Below, piece by piece: positions 8,252 to 17,590 of a DNA stretch of 52,904 bases. This DNA comes from Gammaproteobacteria bacterium (GTDB taxonomy: Bacteria; Pseudomonadota; Gammaproteobacteria; Pseudomonadales; Oleiphilaceae). The notes below the pieces were generated by a model that saw only the letters and a program-made list of their open reading frames with translations, was not told the DNA's origin and ran no database searches. Location of the stretch: NCBI GenBank assembly GCA_002747055.1, contig PDSQ01000033.1:1-52904 (forward strand), in the 5' to 3' direction. The stretch's first letter is position 1, and each line of letters starts with the position of its first letter. Position numbers and translations under genes: made by a program.

Positions 8252-9259
8252 TTAGATTACCTTGGTTAATTTGAACATACTGAGAAATTCAAACACAGGT
8301 AGAGCGGTTTTGTGGCAGCAGTAGGTTTTTTCAATGCTGCCTCTGAATCTCGATTTGGTGAATTCCAGGCCTTTAAAGTTATATAGAAAATTGCCTTTTT
8401 CGTAGAGGAGTTTCATTACTTTTTTGAGTGTTTTCGATTCTTGTGGTTCGCACTCATCCGACAGTGACAACGGAATTAGCCCCAAATCAATGTACGGAAC
8501 GCCTTCTTTCCGAAAGACTTCTATCGCATGACACATCAAGGTGTAAAAAATACCCTGTTTGAACTCGGCACAGGCTCGCGATATGTTGGGCACATAACTG
8601 ACGATTTGGTTTTTTTCGTATATCGGATCAAAGTAGATAAAGCCAACGGCTTTGCCGTTTTGATACGCATAAAAATGACGTTCATTTTCTTTGTATTTCA
8701 TTGCCATTGGGCGAATGAGAAAGCGGATTTCGTTACTTTTGCATTTGCGCGTTTTAATCCATGCTTCTGATATTTCCCGGGTGTGATCGTCGCTGTAGCG
8801 TTCTTTCACTTCGATCCCAGACTTTATCGACTGATTCAGTGCGGTGCGCAAGATCTGTTTCTTTTTACCTTTGAGATTCCAGTTAGCTAGATTTATCTTC
8901 GATTCTGACCCAAACTGGGTGCCATAGTAGTCAAAGCGTTTGTGCAAAATATCTACCACCGGCTTGGTTATCTGGATAAAGACCGCGTTCGGATTTTTCT
9001 GGTAAAACTCAGTTAGTAATAATTCGAAGTTTGTCGGGGCAGCAACTGGATCGGATAAGACATAGACTTTTCCCCATTTTTTCATATAGCCGATATAACC
9101 GATACCGGGCATATCAAAATACTCCATATCTGGCTGCAGGGTTGAGAAAGCTTGTGAATGGGCGCCAAATTTTTTCAGATATTCAACGCGTTCACTAAAT
9201 GTGAAGCTATTTTTGTCAGATTCCCCAAGCCCCTCTAAGGCCAGAATTTGCTCTGCCAT
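8252..9259 (-). CDS. DUF2156 protein (MprF C-terminal-like acyl/aminoacyl transferase domain)
   Basis: A 335-residue soluble protein resembling the cytosolic GNAT-like domain of phosphatidylglycerol lysyltransferase (LPG synthase C-terminal, DUF2156). Recognisable blocks are the N-terminal HSQAFSTLQPDMEYF, the central ILRTALNQSIKSG, VGFIYFDPIYE and the YIDLGLIPLS strand. MprF carries a multi-spanning flippase before this domain; none is present here, and there are no signal or membrane segments. The acceptor and donor are unknown. The ATG at 9259 has a GGGAG site 9 bases upstream. It is flanked by a clear terminator and a long upstream spacer, so it is probably monocistronic. Confidence 0.75.
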   Translation of the reverse strand: MAEQILALEGLGESDKNSFTFSERVEYLKKFGAHSQAFSTLQPDMEYFDMPGIGYIGYMKKWGKVYVLSDPVAAPTNFELLLTEFYQKNPNAVFIQITKPVVDILHKRFDYYGTQFGSESKINLANWNLKGKKKQILRTALNQSIKSGIEVKERYSDDHTREISEAWIKTRKCKSNEIRFLIRPMAMKYKENERHFYAYQNGKAVGFIYFDPIYEKNQIVSYVPNISRACAEFKQGIFYTLMCHAIEVFRKEGVPYIDLGLIPLSLSDECEPQESKTLKKVMKLLYEKGNFLYNFKGLEFTKSRFRGSIEKTYCCHKTALPVFEFLSMFKLTKVI

Positions 9260-9522
9260 TTAAATCACTCCCGTCGCACCGAGTCGCTATGCTTGTTTTT
9301 ATAAAAACTGTTATTGAGACTTTTGCAAAAGCTTGTGTTGTTTATTTTTTTGCTGTCGCTGATGCTAAAGTAACGACATAAAAAAGATGTGAGTTACACC
9401 TCATTTTTCAGTTACACAGGGTTACAAGAGCGTAAGATTTGGCAAAAACGGAATCAGGAAATGAGATTGTTAGACAATTTAAGTGGATATTGTAGAACAA
9501 TAAGAGCCAATCTGGCGTTGCT
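9260..9522. promoter_or_regulatory. spacer with palindrome and GTTACAC repeats
   Basis: This spacer lies upstream of the leftward DUF2156 gene and downstream of the leftward GGDEF-EAL gene. It contains a perfect 12-base palindrome CTTTTGCAAAAG (9320-9331) and three direct copies of GTTACA(C) at 9393, 9411 and 9421. Both could be operator elements for the DUF2156 gene. No promoter hexamers were assigned with confidence. Confidence 0.35.
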
Positions 9523-11721
9523 CTAGACGGCCAATTCACTAGGTTTTTGATTGATCATGGCCAGGGTGTGATTGGCGGGTTGGGCTTTGCCGAAGTAAAA
9601 TCCCTGGATCTCGTGACAGCCAAGTTTCTTCAGATAAGCGTATTGCTCCGCCGTCTCCACACCTTCTGCGACGATATTGAGTTTCAGGCCCTGCGCCATG
9701 GCGATAATGGCATTTACGATACAGGGCTGCCCTGGCTGGTTGTGAAGACCTTTCACGAACGATTGGTCTAGCTTTAAGGTATGTATCGGTAGCTTGTGTA
9801 GGTAACTGAGCGATGAGTAGCCGGTTCCAAAATCATCGACCGCTATCGATACACCATACTCGGCAAGACTGTTGAGCTTTTGAACAATATGTTCCAGGTT
9901 GTTCATGATGACATTTTCGCTGATCTCGATTTCGAGATTTTGTCGAGGGAAACCGGTCAACTTGAGCTGATTGATCAATTGATTGACAAAGCGCGGATGT
10001 TCAATTTGTTTTGGGGAGAAATTGACTGCCAGGCGTATCGCTTCATGGCCGTTTTGAATCCACTGATTGACTTCTCTGCATGCTGTTTCTAGCACCCATT
10101 CGCTGATATCAATAATAAGTTTGGTTTCTTCTGCGAGTGGCAAAAACTCAGATGGGTAAATAATTCCCTTTTCCGGGTGATGCCAGCGTACCAGCGCCTC
10201 AACTCCAATAACATCACCTGTAATCGCATTTACTTTCGGTTGGTAGTATACATTTAATTCATTCTGCTTGAGCGCGCCCCGCAGGTCGCGTTCCAGTTTT
10301 AACCGGCCCGAACTACGGTTGTTCATACCATTGACATAAAACTGGTAACCATCTTTACCTCTTCCTTTGACGTGATACATCGCAGCATCCGAATTCTGAA
10401 TGAGTTCTTCGGCAGTCACTCCGGCATCTGGGAACATGGATATCCCGATACTTACGCCGACAAACACATCATGTTCTGCAAGTGGAAAGGGTTCTTTCAG
10501 TACTCGCATGATTTTTCGAGCTATATGCCTGGCGTCTTCTCGACTTGATAGTTCGGGAAGAAGAAGGGTAAATTCGTCACCGCCAAAGTGAGACAGGGTG
10601 TCACCATCGCGCAGGCAGGCGCCGAGGCGAGTGGCAACGGTTTGCAGCAAATGGTCACCCATGGTATGACCCAGTGTATCGTTAACGACTTTGAAACGGT
10701 CAAGATCGAGAAACATAACGGCCAGTTTTGAATTGTTTCTTTTTGCCTGGGCGATGGACAGGCTTAAACGGTCCTTGAACAATGCGCGGTTGGGTAGTCG
10801 AGTAAGCAGGTCGTGGTAGGCTTGATAATGAATGAAGTCTTCGGCTTCTTTTTTCTCTGTTATATCCCTTGCCGTGCCATATAAACTGATAATCTTTGTT
10901 TTATGATTTGGAGCTTGTCGAATGCCATTCAGCTTTCTGGTTTTTTGCTTGATCGGAAAAATCGTTATCTCATAGTATCGGGAGCCAGACTTATTGGCCA
11001 TGACCAGGTTAATTTCAAAACTTTTTGTTCTGCCATTGTTGCGTAGGGTGGCTACGCGATTGCTTTCTTGCAGCCAGGGTGATTCAAACTGGAGGTGATA
11101 GGCGGCTTTGTCTTTGTCTTGTTCGGCAACGATGATCGAGTAGTGTGCACCAATCAATTTTGTTTTGGTATAACCGAGTTGGCGTTCGATTTTACTGTTT
11201 AAAAATGCGAAACGGCCCCTCTGGTCGAGCATAAAAATGATATCCGGCGAGTTGTTTACGATAAAACGATGTAATTCTTCAGAGTGCTTCAGTTTCTTTT
11301 GCATTGATGCGTGGGCACTCTCCAGGCTTTTTTGCCTTAGTGCACTTGCAACCGTAGCGATGAGTTCTTCCGGATCATACGGTTTCTTGAGGTAATCATA
11401 AGAGCCCCGGCGTAACGAACGGCTCAGGGTCGAAAACGAAGATTCACCGCTGATCACAATGGTGGCGGTATCGATGTTGTTTTCGGTCATGAAGCGCATG
11501 ACTTCATGACCATTTTTGTCCTGCATATTCAGGTCAAGCAAGACAAGATCAACGTTGTGACGCAAGAGTTTATCGCAGGCGTTTATGCCACCTATGGCGC
11601 TGATCACACTGTAACCATGATCGGTTAGCAGAGCCTCGAGGTTTTCAATTACTTGAGGTTCATCATCAACAACGAGAATTTCGGTTTTTTTTAAACTGAT
11701 GCGACTGGTTTGCTTTGTCAT
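9523..11721 (-). CDS. response regulator REC-PAS-GGDEF-EAL (c-di-GMP synthase/phosphodiesterase)
   Basis: A 732-residue soluble regulator. REC spans about 13-125 with phosphoacceptor D63 (LVLLDLNM) and the conserved KP of YLKKPYD; PAS spans about 148-290; GGDEF spans about 300-460; EAL spans about 475-720. The GGDEF motif is intact (380-384) with an RxxD inhibitory site five residues before it (371-374), so product-inhibited cyclase activity is plausible. The EAL domain keeps EAL (508-510), the DDFGTGYSS loop (629 on) and the catalytic lysine K650, so phosphodiesterase activity is also plausible. Which dominates cannot be told from sequence. It lies 36 bp downstream of the HDOD-kinase gene, its likely partner. 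Confidence 0.92.
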   Translation of the reverse strand: MTKQTSRISLKKTEILVVDDEPQVIENLEALLTDHGYSVISAIGGINACDKLLRHNVDLVLLDLNMQDKNGHEVMRFMTENNIDTATIVISGESSFSTLSRSLRRGSYDYLKKPYDPEELIATVASALRQKSLESAHASMQKKLKHSEELHRFIVNNSPDIIFMLDQRGRFAFLNSKIERQLGYTKTKLIGAHYSIIVAEQDKDKAAYHLQFESPWLQESNRVATLRNNGRTKSFEINLVMANKSGSRYYEITIFPIKQKTRKLNGIRQAPNHKTKIISLYGTARDITEKKEAEDFIHYQAYHDLLTRLPNRALFKDRLSLSIAQAKRNNSKLAVMFLDLDRFKVVNDTLGHTMGDHLLQTVATRLGACLRDGDTLSHFGGDEFTLLLPELSSREDARHIARKIMRVLKEPFPLAEHDVFVGVSIGISMFPDAGVTAEELIQNSDAAMYHVKGRGKDGYQFYVNGMNNRSSGRLKLERDLRGALKQNELNVYYQPKVNAITGDVIGVEALVRWHHPEKGIIYPSEFLPLAEETKLIIDISEWVLETACREVNQWIQNGHEAIRLAVNFSPKQIEHPRFVNQLINQLKLTGFPRQNLEIEISENVIMNNLEHIVQKLNSLAEYGVSIAVDDFGTGYSSLSYLHKLPIHTLKLDQSFVKGLHNQPGQPCIVNAIIAMAQGLKLNIVAEGVETAEQYAYLKKLGCHEIQGFYFGKAQPANHTLAMINQKPSELAV

Positions 11722-11757
11722 GATTATTGTGTGTTTGTTGTCCTGTTTCTTGCCTTT

Positions 11758-13869
11758 TCATTTTTCCTGGCGATGTCCGCTATCTGGCAATAAAATTTGA
11801 AATTCAGTGCCTTTGTCGCTACTTCGGCAGCTAATCGAGCCTTTCATTTGGTTGACCAGACTCTGTGTAATGCTGAGACCGAGTCCTGAATGTTCTTTCC
11901 CTTTTGTCGAGATGACTGGCTTGAAGAGATTTTGCATTATGTGAGAGGGAATACCCGGACCGTTATCCGAGACTATGATTTCGATAAAGTCTTTGCTATT
12001 GAGCTTCACCGTACTTGTTGTGCGAATGCGGATGTTGCCGCCAGCAGACAAGGCCTCTGCGGCGTTTTTCAACAGGTTGGTGATAACTTGGCGAATTGCG
12101 TTTCGACCGCTCATTTGTGCTTTCATTTGTTCATCGAGAAACAGTCTGCATGTGATGTTTCTGTTACTGAACATGGAGCTGTTGTAAAGCTGAACCAAAT
12201 TGCGAATTTCTCCATTGATGTCGACCGGTTTGTCTTGTTCCAGATTGTTGCTAAAGTCCTTTAATCGTAGCAGGATTTCGCCGGTTCGCTCTATTTCTTC
12301 CTGTATTATGTCAATTTCATTTTGTACCTCTACAGAGTTTTGCAACTTGTTGGCCAGGGCCTGCAGATAGTTGCGAATGATACTGAGAGGGTTGTTTGCC
12401 TCGTGCATGATTTCGCGTACCTTGGCGTTGATAGTATCGGTCAATTCCTGTTTGGCCTCGTTAGTCTGAATATGGTTTTTTTTAATGGTGCTGATATGGC
12501 GCCCAACCTGGGAGGCAAACAGTGTGACCAATTGATCAGATCCGGAAATAGTATCTTGTGGTGCGTTTGTTCCCATCACGAATACGCCCTTCAAGTCATC
12601 TTTCACTAGGATAGGTATGCACGCTATGCCTGGACCACCAGTTATTCGTAGCAACTGCCGATCGATGACAGACAGGGTTTTGCCGGCAAATCGCTGATCA
12701 ACCGCAAACAGCGTGTGCCGGTTTAGTGCGGCACTGGCTACAATGCTGCGTGCCGATTGCATAGCGATGGTTAGTCTGACTGGATTGGCGTTTACCGGGT
12801 CCACTATAGATTCGAGTGAATTGGTTTTGTCATTCAGCCAAAAAACCAGGCTGTTTTTGAATCCGAACAGCATTTCCGCCGCGGTGGTAATGTGTCGAAC
12901 AAGTTGCGGAAGATTTTCGGCATTGGACAAAAGGTTCGATGAAGATTGGAGCAGGCCAAGGTTCCTGAGTTGTTCGGCCAGTTTGATTTTTTCTTGCGCA
13001 GCAGACTCGGTGGAATCGGTGTCGTCGAGTTCGATACCCATTGAATCCGCGATATCGGCGGTTTCTGTCGCAATTTGTTCGACTATTTGCTGAGCGAGCG
13101 ATGTGTTCAGGCCAAACAATTTGTCAGCCGCTTTCAGGTTTTCCAGAGATTCGAGACAACCTTTTTCACTGAAGCGGCTTGCCAGATAGATGATTTTTAC
13201 TAAATGGTGCGCGTCTAACACAGCGTCAAGTGCCGTATGGTGGTAACGAATAGCGTCTGCGGCAAATTCGCTGAGTTGCCATTGTTCAGCTAGCCCGGCT
13301 CCGATATCGCAGTGATTGGTTAGAAACCTTTCGTTTTCCAACTCAATTTGACTTTTCTGCTTGATTTGTAGTTGTTCGAGTAGGCTAAGGAAGTCGTCGG
13401 GGTAGTTGCTACCGAGTACCAGCTCGCCAATATTATGTAACAGGCCGGTAAGATAGGCTTCTTCCGGTCGCTCATAACCGGTCAGTGTCGCAAATGCACG
13501 CGATAGCATGGCGCAAGTCACTGACTGGTGCCACAGGGATTTAAAAAAAGCGTTGTGCGTTGAACTAGAACTGGAAAAAAACTGTTGTACTGACGCGGTG
13601 ACAATTAAGGTTTTGATCGTTTCGACGCCCAATACTGATAGCGCACGTTCAAGAGAAGTGATTTTGTCGCCTCGACAATAGAAAGACGAGTTGGCCAAGG
13701 AGATAGCCCGGGCACCGATTGCAATATCCTGACTGACAATTGCGGATATCGTTTGAAAACTAGCGCTATCGTTTTGACAAACCCGAAGCATCTCAACCAA
13801 TACATTGGGCAGTGAGGGTAATTTGTTCACTTTGAGTTTTTCGAAAACGGATTGCGCGTGTATGGTCAT
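11758..13869 (-). CDS. HDOD-GAF hybrid sensor histidine kinase
   Basis: Predicted cytoplasmic kinase of 703 residues. An HDOD domain (about 15-220) is followed by a linker, a GAF-like domain (about 315-465), a dimerisation/phosphoacceptor helix with HEANNPLSI (His489), and an HATPase_c domain with N602 (NLLKNAAEAL), DNGPGIP (635-641) and GLGLSI (662-667). All kinase boxes are present, but no transmembrane segment, so it should read an internal signal. The open frame extends upstream to 14220, but those 117 residues look non-coding; ATG 13869 begins directly before the HDOD domain. The following REC-PAS-GGDEF-EAL gene is its probable phosphorelay target. Confidence 0.85.
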   Translation of the reverse strand: MTIHAQSVFEKLKVNKLPSLPNVLVEMLRVCQNDSASFQTISAIVSQDIAIGARAISLANSSFYCRGDKITSLERALSVLGVETIKTLIVTASVQQFFSSSSSTHNAFFKSLWHQSVTCAMLSRAFATLTGYERPEEAYLTGLLHNIGELVLGSNYPDDFLSLLEQLQIKQKSQIELENERFLTNHCDIGAGLAEQWQLSEFAADAIRYHHTALDAVLDAHHLVKIIYLASRFSEKGCLESLENLKAADKLFGLNTSLAQQIVEQIATETADIADSMGIELDDTDSTESAAQEKIKLAEQLRNLGLLQSSSNLLSNAENLPQLVRHITTAAEMLFGFKNSLVFWLNDKTNSLESIVDPVNANPVRLTIAMQSARSIVASAALNRHTLFAVDQRFAGKTLSVIDRQLLRITGGPGIACIPILVKDDLKGVFVMGTNAPQDTISGSDQLVTLFASQVGRHISTIKKNHIQTNEAKQELTDTINAKVREIMHEANNPLSIIRNYLQALANKLQNSVEVQNEIDIIQEEIERTGEILLRLKDFSNNLEQDKPVDINGEIRNLVQLYNSSMFSNRNITCRLFLDEQMKAQMSGRNAIRQVITNLLKNAAEALSAGGNIRIRTTSTVKLNSKDFIEIIVSDNGPGIPSHIMQNLFKPVISTKGKEHSGLGLSITQSLVNQMKGSISCRSSDKGTEFQILLPDSGHRQEK

Positions 13870-14244
13870 AGTGAATATCTGGTTTACGTGATTGTTTTCA
13901 GTTGCAGTGCCACACGGGATTAGCCGGGCTGTTTCACAAATTACTCCCGTGTTTGCTGCGTAGTTAAATTGCAAAAGGTCAGCATTTATTAAACTATAGT
14001 TCGTTTGAAGTGAGCAGGCGGCATAAAATGATTGAAGCACGTTAAATACGACTGAACCGATAACAATATCTAACCAAGGCGATACGCTACGCATCCGAAT
14101 CGTGAACTGGAATTTGCCAGTGCAATCTTGGCTGGCGGCAAGCTGTGCCTGAAAACCAGTGATTCGGCAATTATGGGAACTGTTTGGACAAGGTGTTTGG
14201 TCTGAAGTTGACCTGAACATCAGCCATGGTCTACTTTAACAGAT
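13870..14244. promoter_or_regulatory. divergent promoter region
   Basis: A 375-base spacer between the leftward HDOD-kinase gene and the rightward binding-protein gene. No gene is supported; the kinase frame stays open across it but the translation has no domain character. It should hold promoters for both directions. A TTTGAA...CATAAAAT pair around 14004-14030 resembles a rightward sigma70 promoter, but only weakly. Confidence 0.4.
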
Positions 14245-14715
14245 ATGTCGAAAAAGAGTTTTCTGGTTTTTGTTTCTTTTGTTGCGGCACTTCTGTTGTT
14301 GCATGGACGGGCTTGTCATGCAGAGGTGTGCTCAATCGAGGCTAAACCAGAGGCATTGCTACAACATGTTATCGTTAACCGTCCCGCTCATACAGAATCG
14401 TTAACGCTGAATGAGCTACGAGCCATATTCAGTTTGAGGGCAAGAGTCTGGCCGGACGGTTCAAAAATTACCGTTGTTTCACTCAATGATCAGAATCCAG
14501 TTCATCGTGCTTTTTTGTTGAATACGTTGAAAATGTTACCGCACCAGCTCCGGCGGCAATGGGATCGGTATATTTACTCCGGTATTGGTCATGGACCAGT
14601 GGTAGTTGATACGATGGATGAAATGGTGAAGACCGTCAATAGTACGCCTGGCTCGATTGGTTATATCGAAGGAGGCGTGCCCTGTGAACGGGTTGCTACG
14701 CTTGCGATTCGCTAA
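14245..14715 (+). CDS. short PstS-like periplasmic binding protein
   Basis: A 156-residue exported protein with a signal peptide ending near CHA (24-26). The rest resembles the first lobe of phosphate-type binding proteins: a strand VIVNRPAHTESLT, then LRAIFSLRARVWPDG, the LNDQNPVHRAFLL helix and TPGSIGYIEG near the end. It is half the length of PstS and has no ABC transporter nearby, so a sensory or adaptor role is more likely than transport. Its 3' end contains the ribosome site (AAGGAGG) and GTG start of the next, porin-like gene with a 32-bp overlap, so the two were translationally coupled. A copy of its 3' end recurs at 17.5 kb. Confidence 0.75.
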   Translation: MSKKSFLVFVSFVAALLLLHGRACHAEVCSIEAKPEALLQHVIVNRPAHTESLTLNELRAIFSLRARVWPDGSKITVVSLNDQNPVHRAFLLNTLKMLPHQLRRQWDRYIYSGIGHGPVVVDTMDEMVKTVNSTPGSIGYIEGGVPCERVATLAIR

Positions 14716-14945
14716 GCTATTCTGGGTTGTCATACGCTTTACTGGCTCTATGTTGTCTTATGGCCACGAAAACAAGGCGCCCAACGTGGGCGAAATTCAT
14801 TGGCATGACTTTTAGTTGGAATTTTGGTCTGGAACTGCATTCCGTAAATGGTGTTTACTGGCTGCCCAGCGTCGAAAATCCAGATTTTGCTGGTCAGGAG
14901 CAGTACTGGAATAGATTCTTGGCTCAGGTGGCGTATCGTTTCTAA
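14684..14945 (+). pseudogene. porin-like gene copy 1, large internal deletion
   Basis: The 5' part, from GTG 14684 (AAGGAGG eight bases upstream), encodes a signal-like stretch and then NKAPNVGEIHWHDF, matching NKTPIVEQIYWHGF of the porin at 17.6 kb. The 3' part, in another frame, encodes FGLELHSVNGVYWLP and ends FLAQVAYRF, matching the C-terminus of that porin. About 970 bp of barrel is missing between them, and the frame runs to TAG at the junction near 14812. No barrel can form. The stop TAA overlaps the ATG of the GGDEF-EAL gene (TAATG), showing that all three genes were once coupled. Confidence 0.85.
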
Positions 14946-17407
14946 TGTTCAATTCTAACAAGCAGATATTCATCAGTCTTTACTGGAAAGCGGCTACCGG
15001 TTTGGCGGTTATCTTTTTGTCGATTATAGCGGTTTTCACCGACTTCAATGTCGATCAGATGCAAGAGCTGCAATTGTACAACCGTAGTGTCAATCAGCAG
15101 CAGTATCTTGTCGAGTATAGTGGTCTTTTGAAAAAAAGTTCATTACAGCTAATCAACCTGATAGACGGTCTGCCTAATCTGACGTCCGCCAGTCCATTGA
15201 TTAAAGATAAGTTGGATTCACATTGGTTATCGTTACAAATGACCTGGGCTCTTGAGAGTGCAGTCTTGTTAAATGCAGATGGTGAGGTGCTTGGTCAGTG
15301 GGGTGATCTAAGGGTGATGATCAATCCTGACATGGTGAGACGAACTTTAACAAGTCAGACACCTTCGCAACAAATGATTTGCTTTGAAATATGTCAGTTA
15401 GCCGTGATTTCTCCCGTTCTGGATGCCAATGGCGAGATTAAATTGGTTCAATTGAGCGTCTCTCTTGCTGATCTTTTGTTAGATTTCAATCGAATTACCG
15501 GTTCGGATATTGGCATTCTTACCCCAACTTCTGGTGACTCGCCGTTTCCTGTTCAATTCGGTGAAACAGGTCTGGCTTTTTCGTCGTTGACTAATAAACC
15601 ACTGTTGCAGCCTATTCTGCATCGGCATGCCATTGAGAAACAATGGCAGCGGGATTTTGTCGATGTGGGCGGACAGTTGATCAGTGTTATCGACCTGCCT
15701 GACGCTCAATACGAATTAGTCTTTGTGTCCAATCAAGAGTTGGTTGGAGTCAATGCTCTGATTGTTTTTATTTCTGACGCCACTCAAGTAAGAGAACGAA
15801 TAGCGTTCGCTCGATACACCGATGTGTTAGCGGGTTTGTTGGCCGTGGTGGTTTCAATGATGCTGATATTTCTGGTTCTATGGCGTCCGATTCGATCCCT
15901 GCAACGGCAGGCCAAAGCATTGCCTTTGCTGCCCCGAGGTCGCTATAAGGAAGCGAAAGACAAATTGAACGAAATGGCGAGAAGCCGCCTGTTTGCTGAT
16001 GAAATCAGTCAACTCAATACAACTTCATTGGAAGTCACTTCGCAGTTGGAAGAGTACCATCGAAAGCTGACTGAAAACACCGAAGAACTCTATCAGATGG
16101 CACACTTCGATCCGCTGACAGGCTTGGCAAATCGTCCTTATCTAATTGAATTGATTGATGAAAAGTTAGCCAGTCAGAACGAGAGTGAGCGAAAGTTTTC
16201 ATTTTTGCATTTGGATTTGGATAACTTTAAGCATATCAACGATGCTCTGGGACACCAGGTTGGTGACAACCTGTTGTCTGTGGTGGCAAATCGTTTGAAA
16301 GGCTGTGTTTCTGGTTCCACTGATATTGTGGCTCGCACCGGGGGCGATGAATTTGGTCTGGTTTTGAGTAATATCCATAGTGAGGTAAGGGTTGTCGATA
16401 TTGCCAGAAAAGTGTTGAAGGTAATAGAGGAGCCGATCGTTATAGCCGGGCGCAGGCTTTCCGTTTCTTCAAGCATTGGTATTACGCTGTCGCTACTGGA
16501 TGGCGTATCGGCAGCGACTTTATTGCAAAATGCCGATCTGGCCATGTATGAGGCAAAGGCTTCGGGTAAAAACAGTTATCACGTATTCAATCATCAGTTA
16601 CATATCGATGCTGACTCCAGAATGGCGCTGGAAGAAGAATTGCGTCATGCCGTTGAAAACCAAGAGTTTGTGCTACTTTACCAGCCACAGCTGGACCTGA
16701 TTACCGGAGAGCTGATCGGTTGCGAGGCATTGCTGCGTTGGCAACATCCCAGGCGAGGTTTGCTGTCACCGATTTACTTTATCAGCGTAGTAGAAAACAA
16801 TGGCCTGATTATCCCGATCGGTAAGTGGGTGATACAAGAGGCTTGCCGGCAATGCGCCGACTGGCATCGGCGCGGCTTGACCGATATAAGAATATCGATC
16901 AATTTGTCTGCCCGACAATTCAGTGACCCTGATCTGCTCGATGTCATTAACCGTGAAATTTCTTTGCATGGCGTAAATCCCGAGATGCTAGAGTTTGAGG
17001 TGACTGAATCACTTTTGGCGACCGATATTAAACACGCTATCAGTCTTTTGAAAGAAATGCAGTCACTGGGTTTGACCATTGCGATCGATGATTTTGGTAC
17101 TGGCTATTCTTCGCTTCATTACTTGAAGCAGCTACCGCTGGATAAGTTGAAAGTAGACAGAGCGTTTGTAATGGATTTGCCAAATAGTAATGATGACAAG
17201 CAAATAACTGCCGCGATCATTGCGATGGCACACGCGCTAAATCTGAAGGTTGTGGCGGAAGGTGTAGAAACTGCAGAGCAAATGATTTTCTTGCGGCAAC
17301 TGGGTTGCGAGATTGGCCAGGGTTATTTGTTTGGCAAACCGTTAAGTGTTGATGATTTTTTTTCATCGCCGCTAAAAACGGAGGGGTTCAGGCCGGACAA
17401 CAGCTAG
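14945..17407 (+). CDS. membrane-anchored sensor GGDEF-EAL protein
   Basis: An 820-residue inner-membrane protein: TM1 about 15-32, a periplasmic sensor region about 33-290 (Cache-like by position, not firmly assigned), TM2 about 293-313, a short HAMP-like/coiled linker, GGDEF about 385-550 and EAL about 565-810. The cyclase motif TGGDEF (465-470) is intact, but no RxxD inhibitory site precedes it. The EAL domain keeps CEALLRW (593-599), NLSARQ and DDFGTGYSS, so both activities are possible. Its start overlaps the stop of the preceding porin pseudogene. A periplasmic or outer-membrane partner feeding its sensor region is a reasonable inference. Confidence 0.9.
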   Translation: MFNSNKQIFISLYWKAATGLAVIFLSIIAVFTDFNVDQMQELQLYNRSVNQQQYLVEYSGLLKKSSLQLINLIDGLPNLTSASPLIKDKLDSHWLSLQMTWALESAVLLNADGEVLGQWGDLRVMINPDMVRRTLTSQTPSQQMICFEICQLAVISPVLDANGEIKLVQLSVSLADLLLDFNRITGSDIGILTPTSGDSPFPVQFGETGLAFSSLTNKPLLQPILHRHAIEKQWQRDFVDVGGQLISVIDLPDAQYELVFVSNQELVGVNALIVFISDATQVRERIAFARYTDVLAGLLAVVVSMMLIFLVLWRPIRSLQRQAKALPLLPRGRYKEAKDKLNEMARSRLFADEISQLNTTSLEVTSQLEEYHRKLTENTEELYQMAHFDPLTGLANRPYLIELIDEKLASQNESERKFSFLHLDLDNFKHINDALGHQVGDNLLSVVANRLKGCVSGSTDIVARTGGDEFGLVLSNIHSEVRVVDIARKVLKVIEEPIVIAGRRLSVSSSIGITLSLLDGVSAATLLQNADLAMYEAKASGKNSYHVFNHQLHIDADSRMALEEELRHAVENQEFVLLYQPQLDLITGELIGCEALLRWQHPRRGLLSPIYFISVVENNGLIIPIGKWVIQEACRQCADWHRRGLTDIRISINLSARQFSDPDLLDVINREISLHGVNPEMLEFEVTESLLATDIKHAISLLKEMQSLGLTIAIDDFGTGYSSLHYLKQLPLDKLKVDRAFVMDLPNSNDDKQITAAIIAMAHALNLKVVAEGVETAEQMIFLRQLGCEIGQGYLFGKPLSVDDFFSSPLKTEGFRPDNS

Positions 17408-17521
17408 CCTTTTAGCTATTCCGCCTGTTTTGATTTTAAACAGTGTAAACGACCTGCAACCAAGCGCGAGTCTGATTGTGATAACTATCTCTATTGGCTG
17501 TTAGTTGTTGCTAAAAATCGG

Positions 17522-17590
17522 AAAATGTCGATGATCATGAATAGTACACCAAGAACTATCGGTTATGTTCAAGGAGGCGTTTCTTGTAGT
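17522..17590 (+). pseudogene. duplicated 3' end of the binding-protein gene
   Basis: The translation MNSTPRTIGYVQGGVSC matches VNSTPGSIGYIEGGVPC at the end of the binding protein at 14.2 kb. The DNA is also alignable (AATAGTAC, GGTTAT, AAGGAGGCGT). Only about 20 codons survive, directly before the second porin gene. This relic carries that gene's AAGGAGG ribosome site, which may explain why it was retained. It shows that a binding-protein/porin unit was duplicated. Confidence 0.75.

Noticed and set aside
13870..14220. 117-residue N-terminal extension of the HDOD kinase
   Set aside because: The frame is open, but the translation has no domain character and the HDOD domain begins right after ATG 13869.
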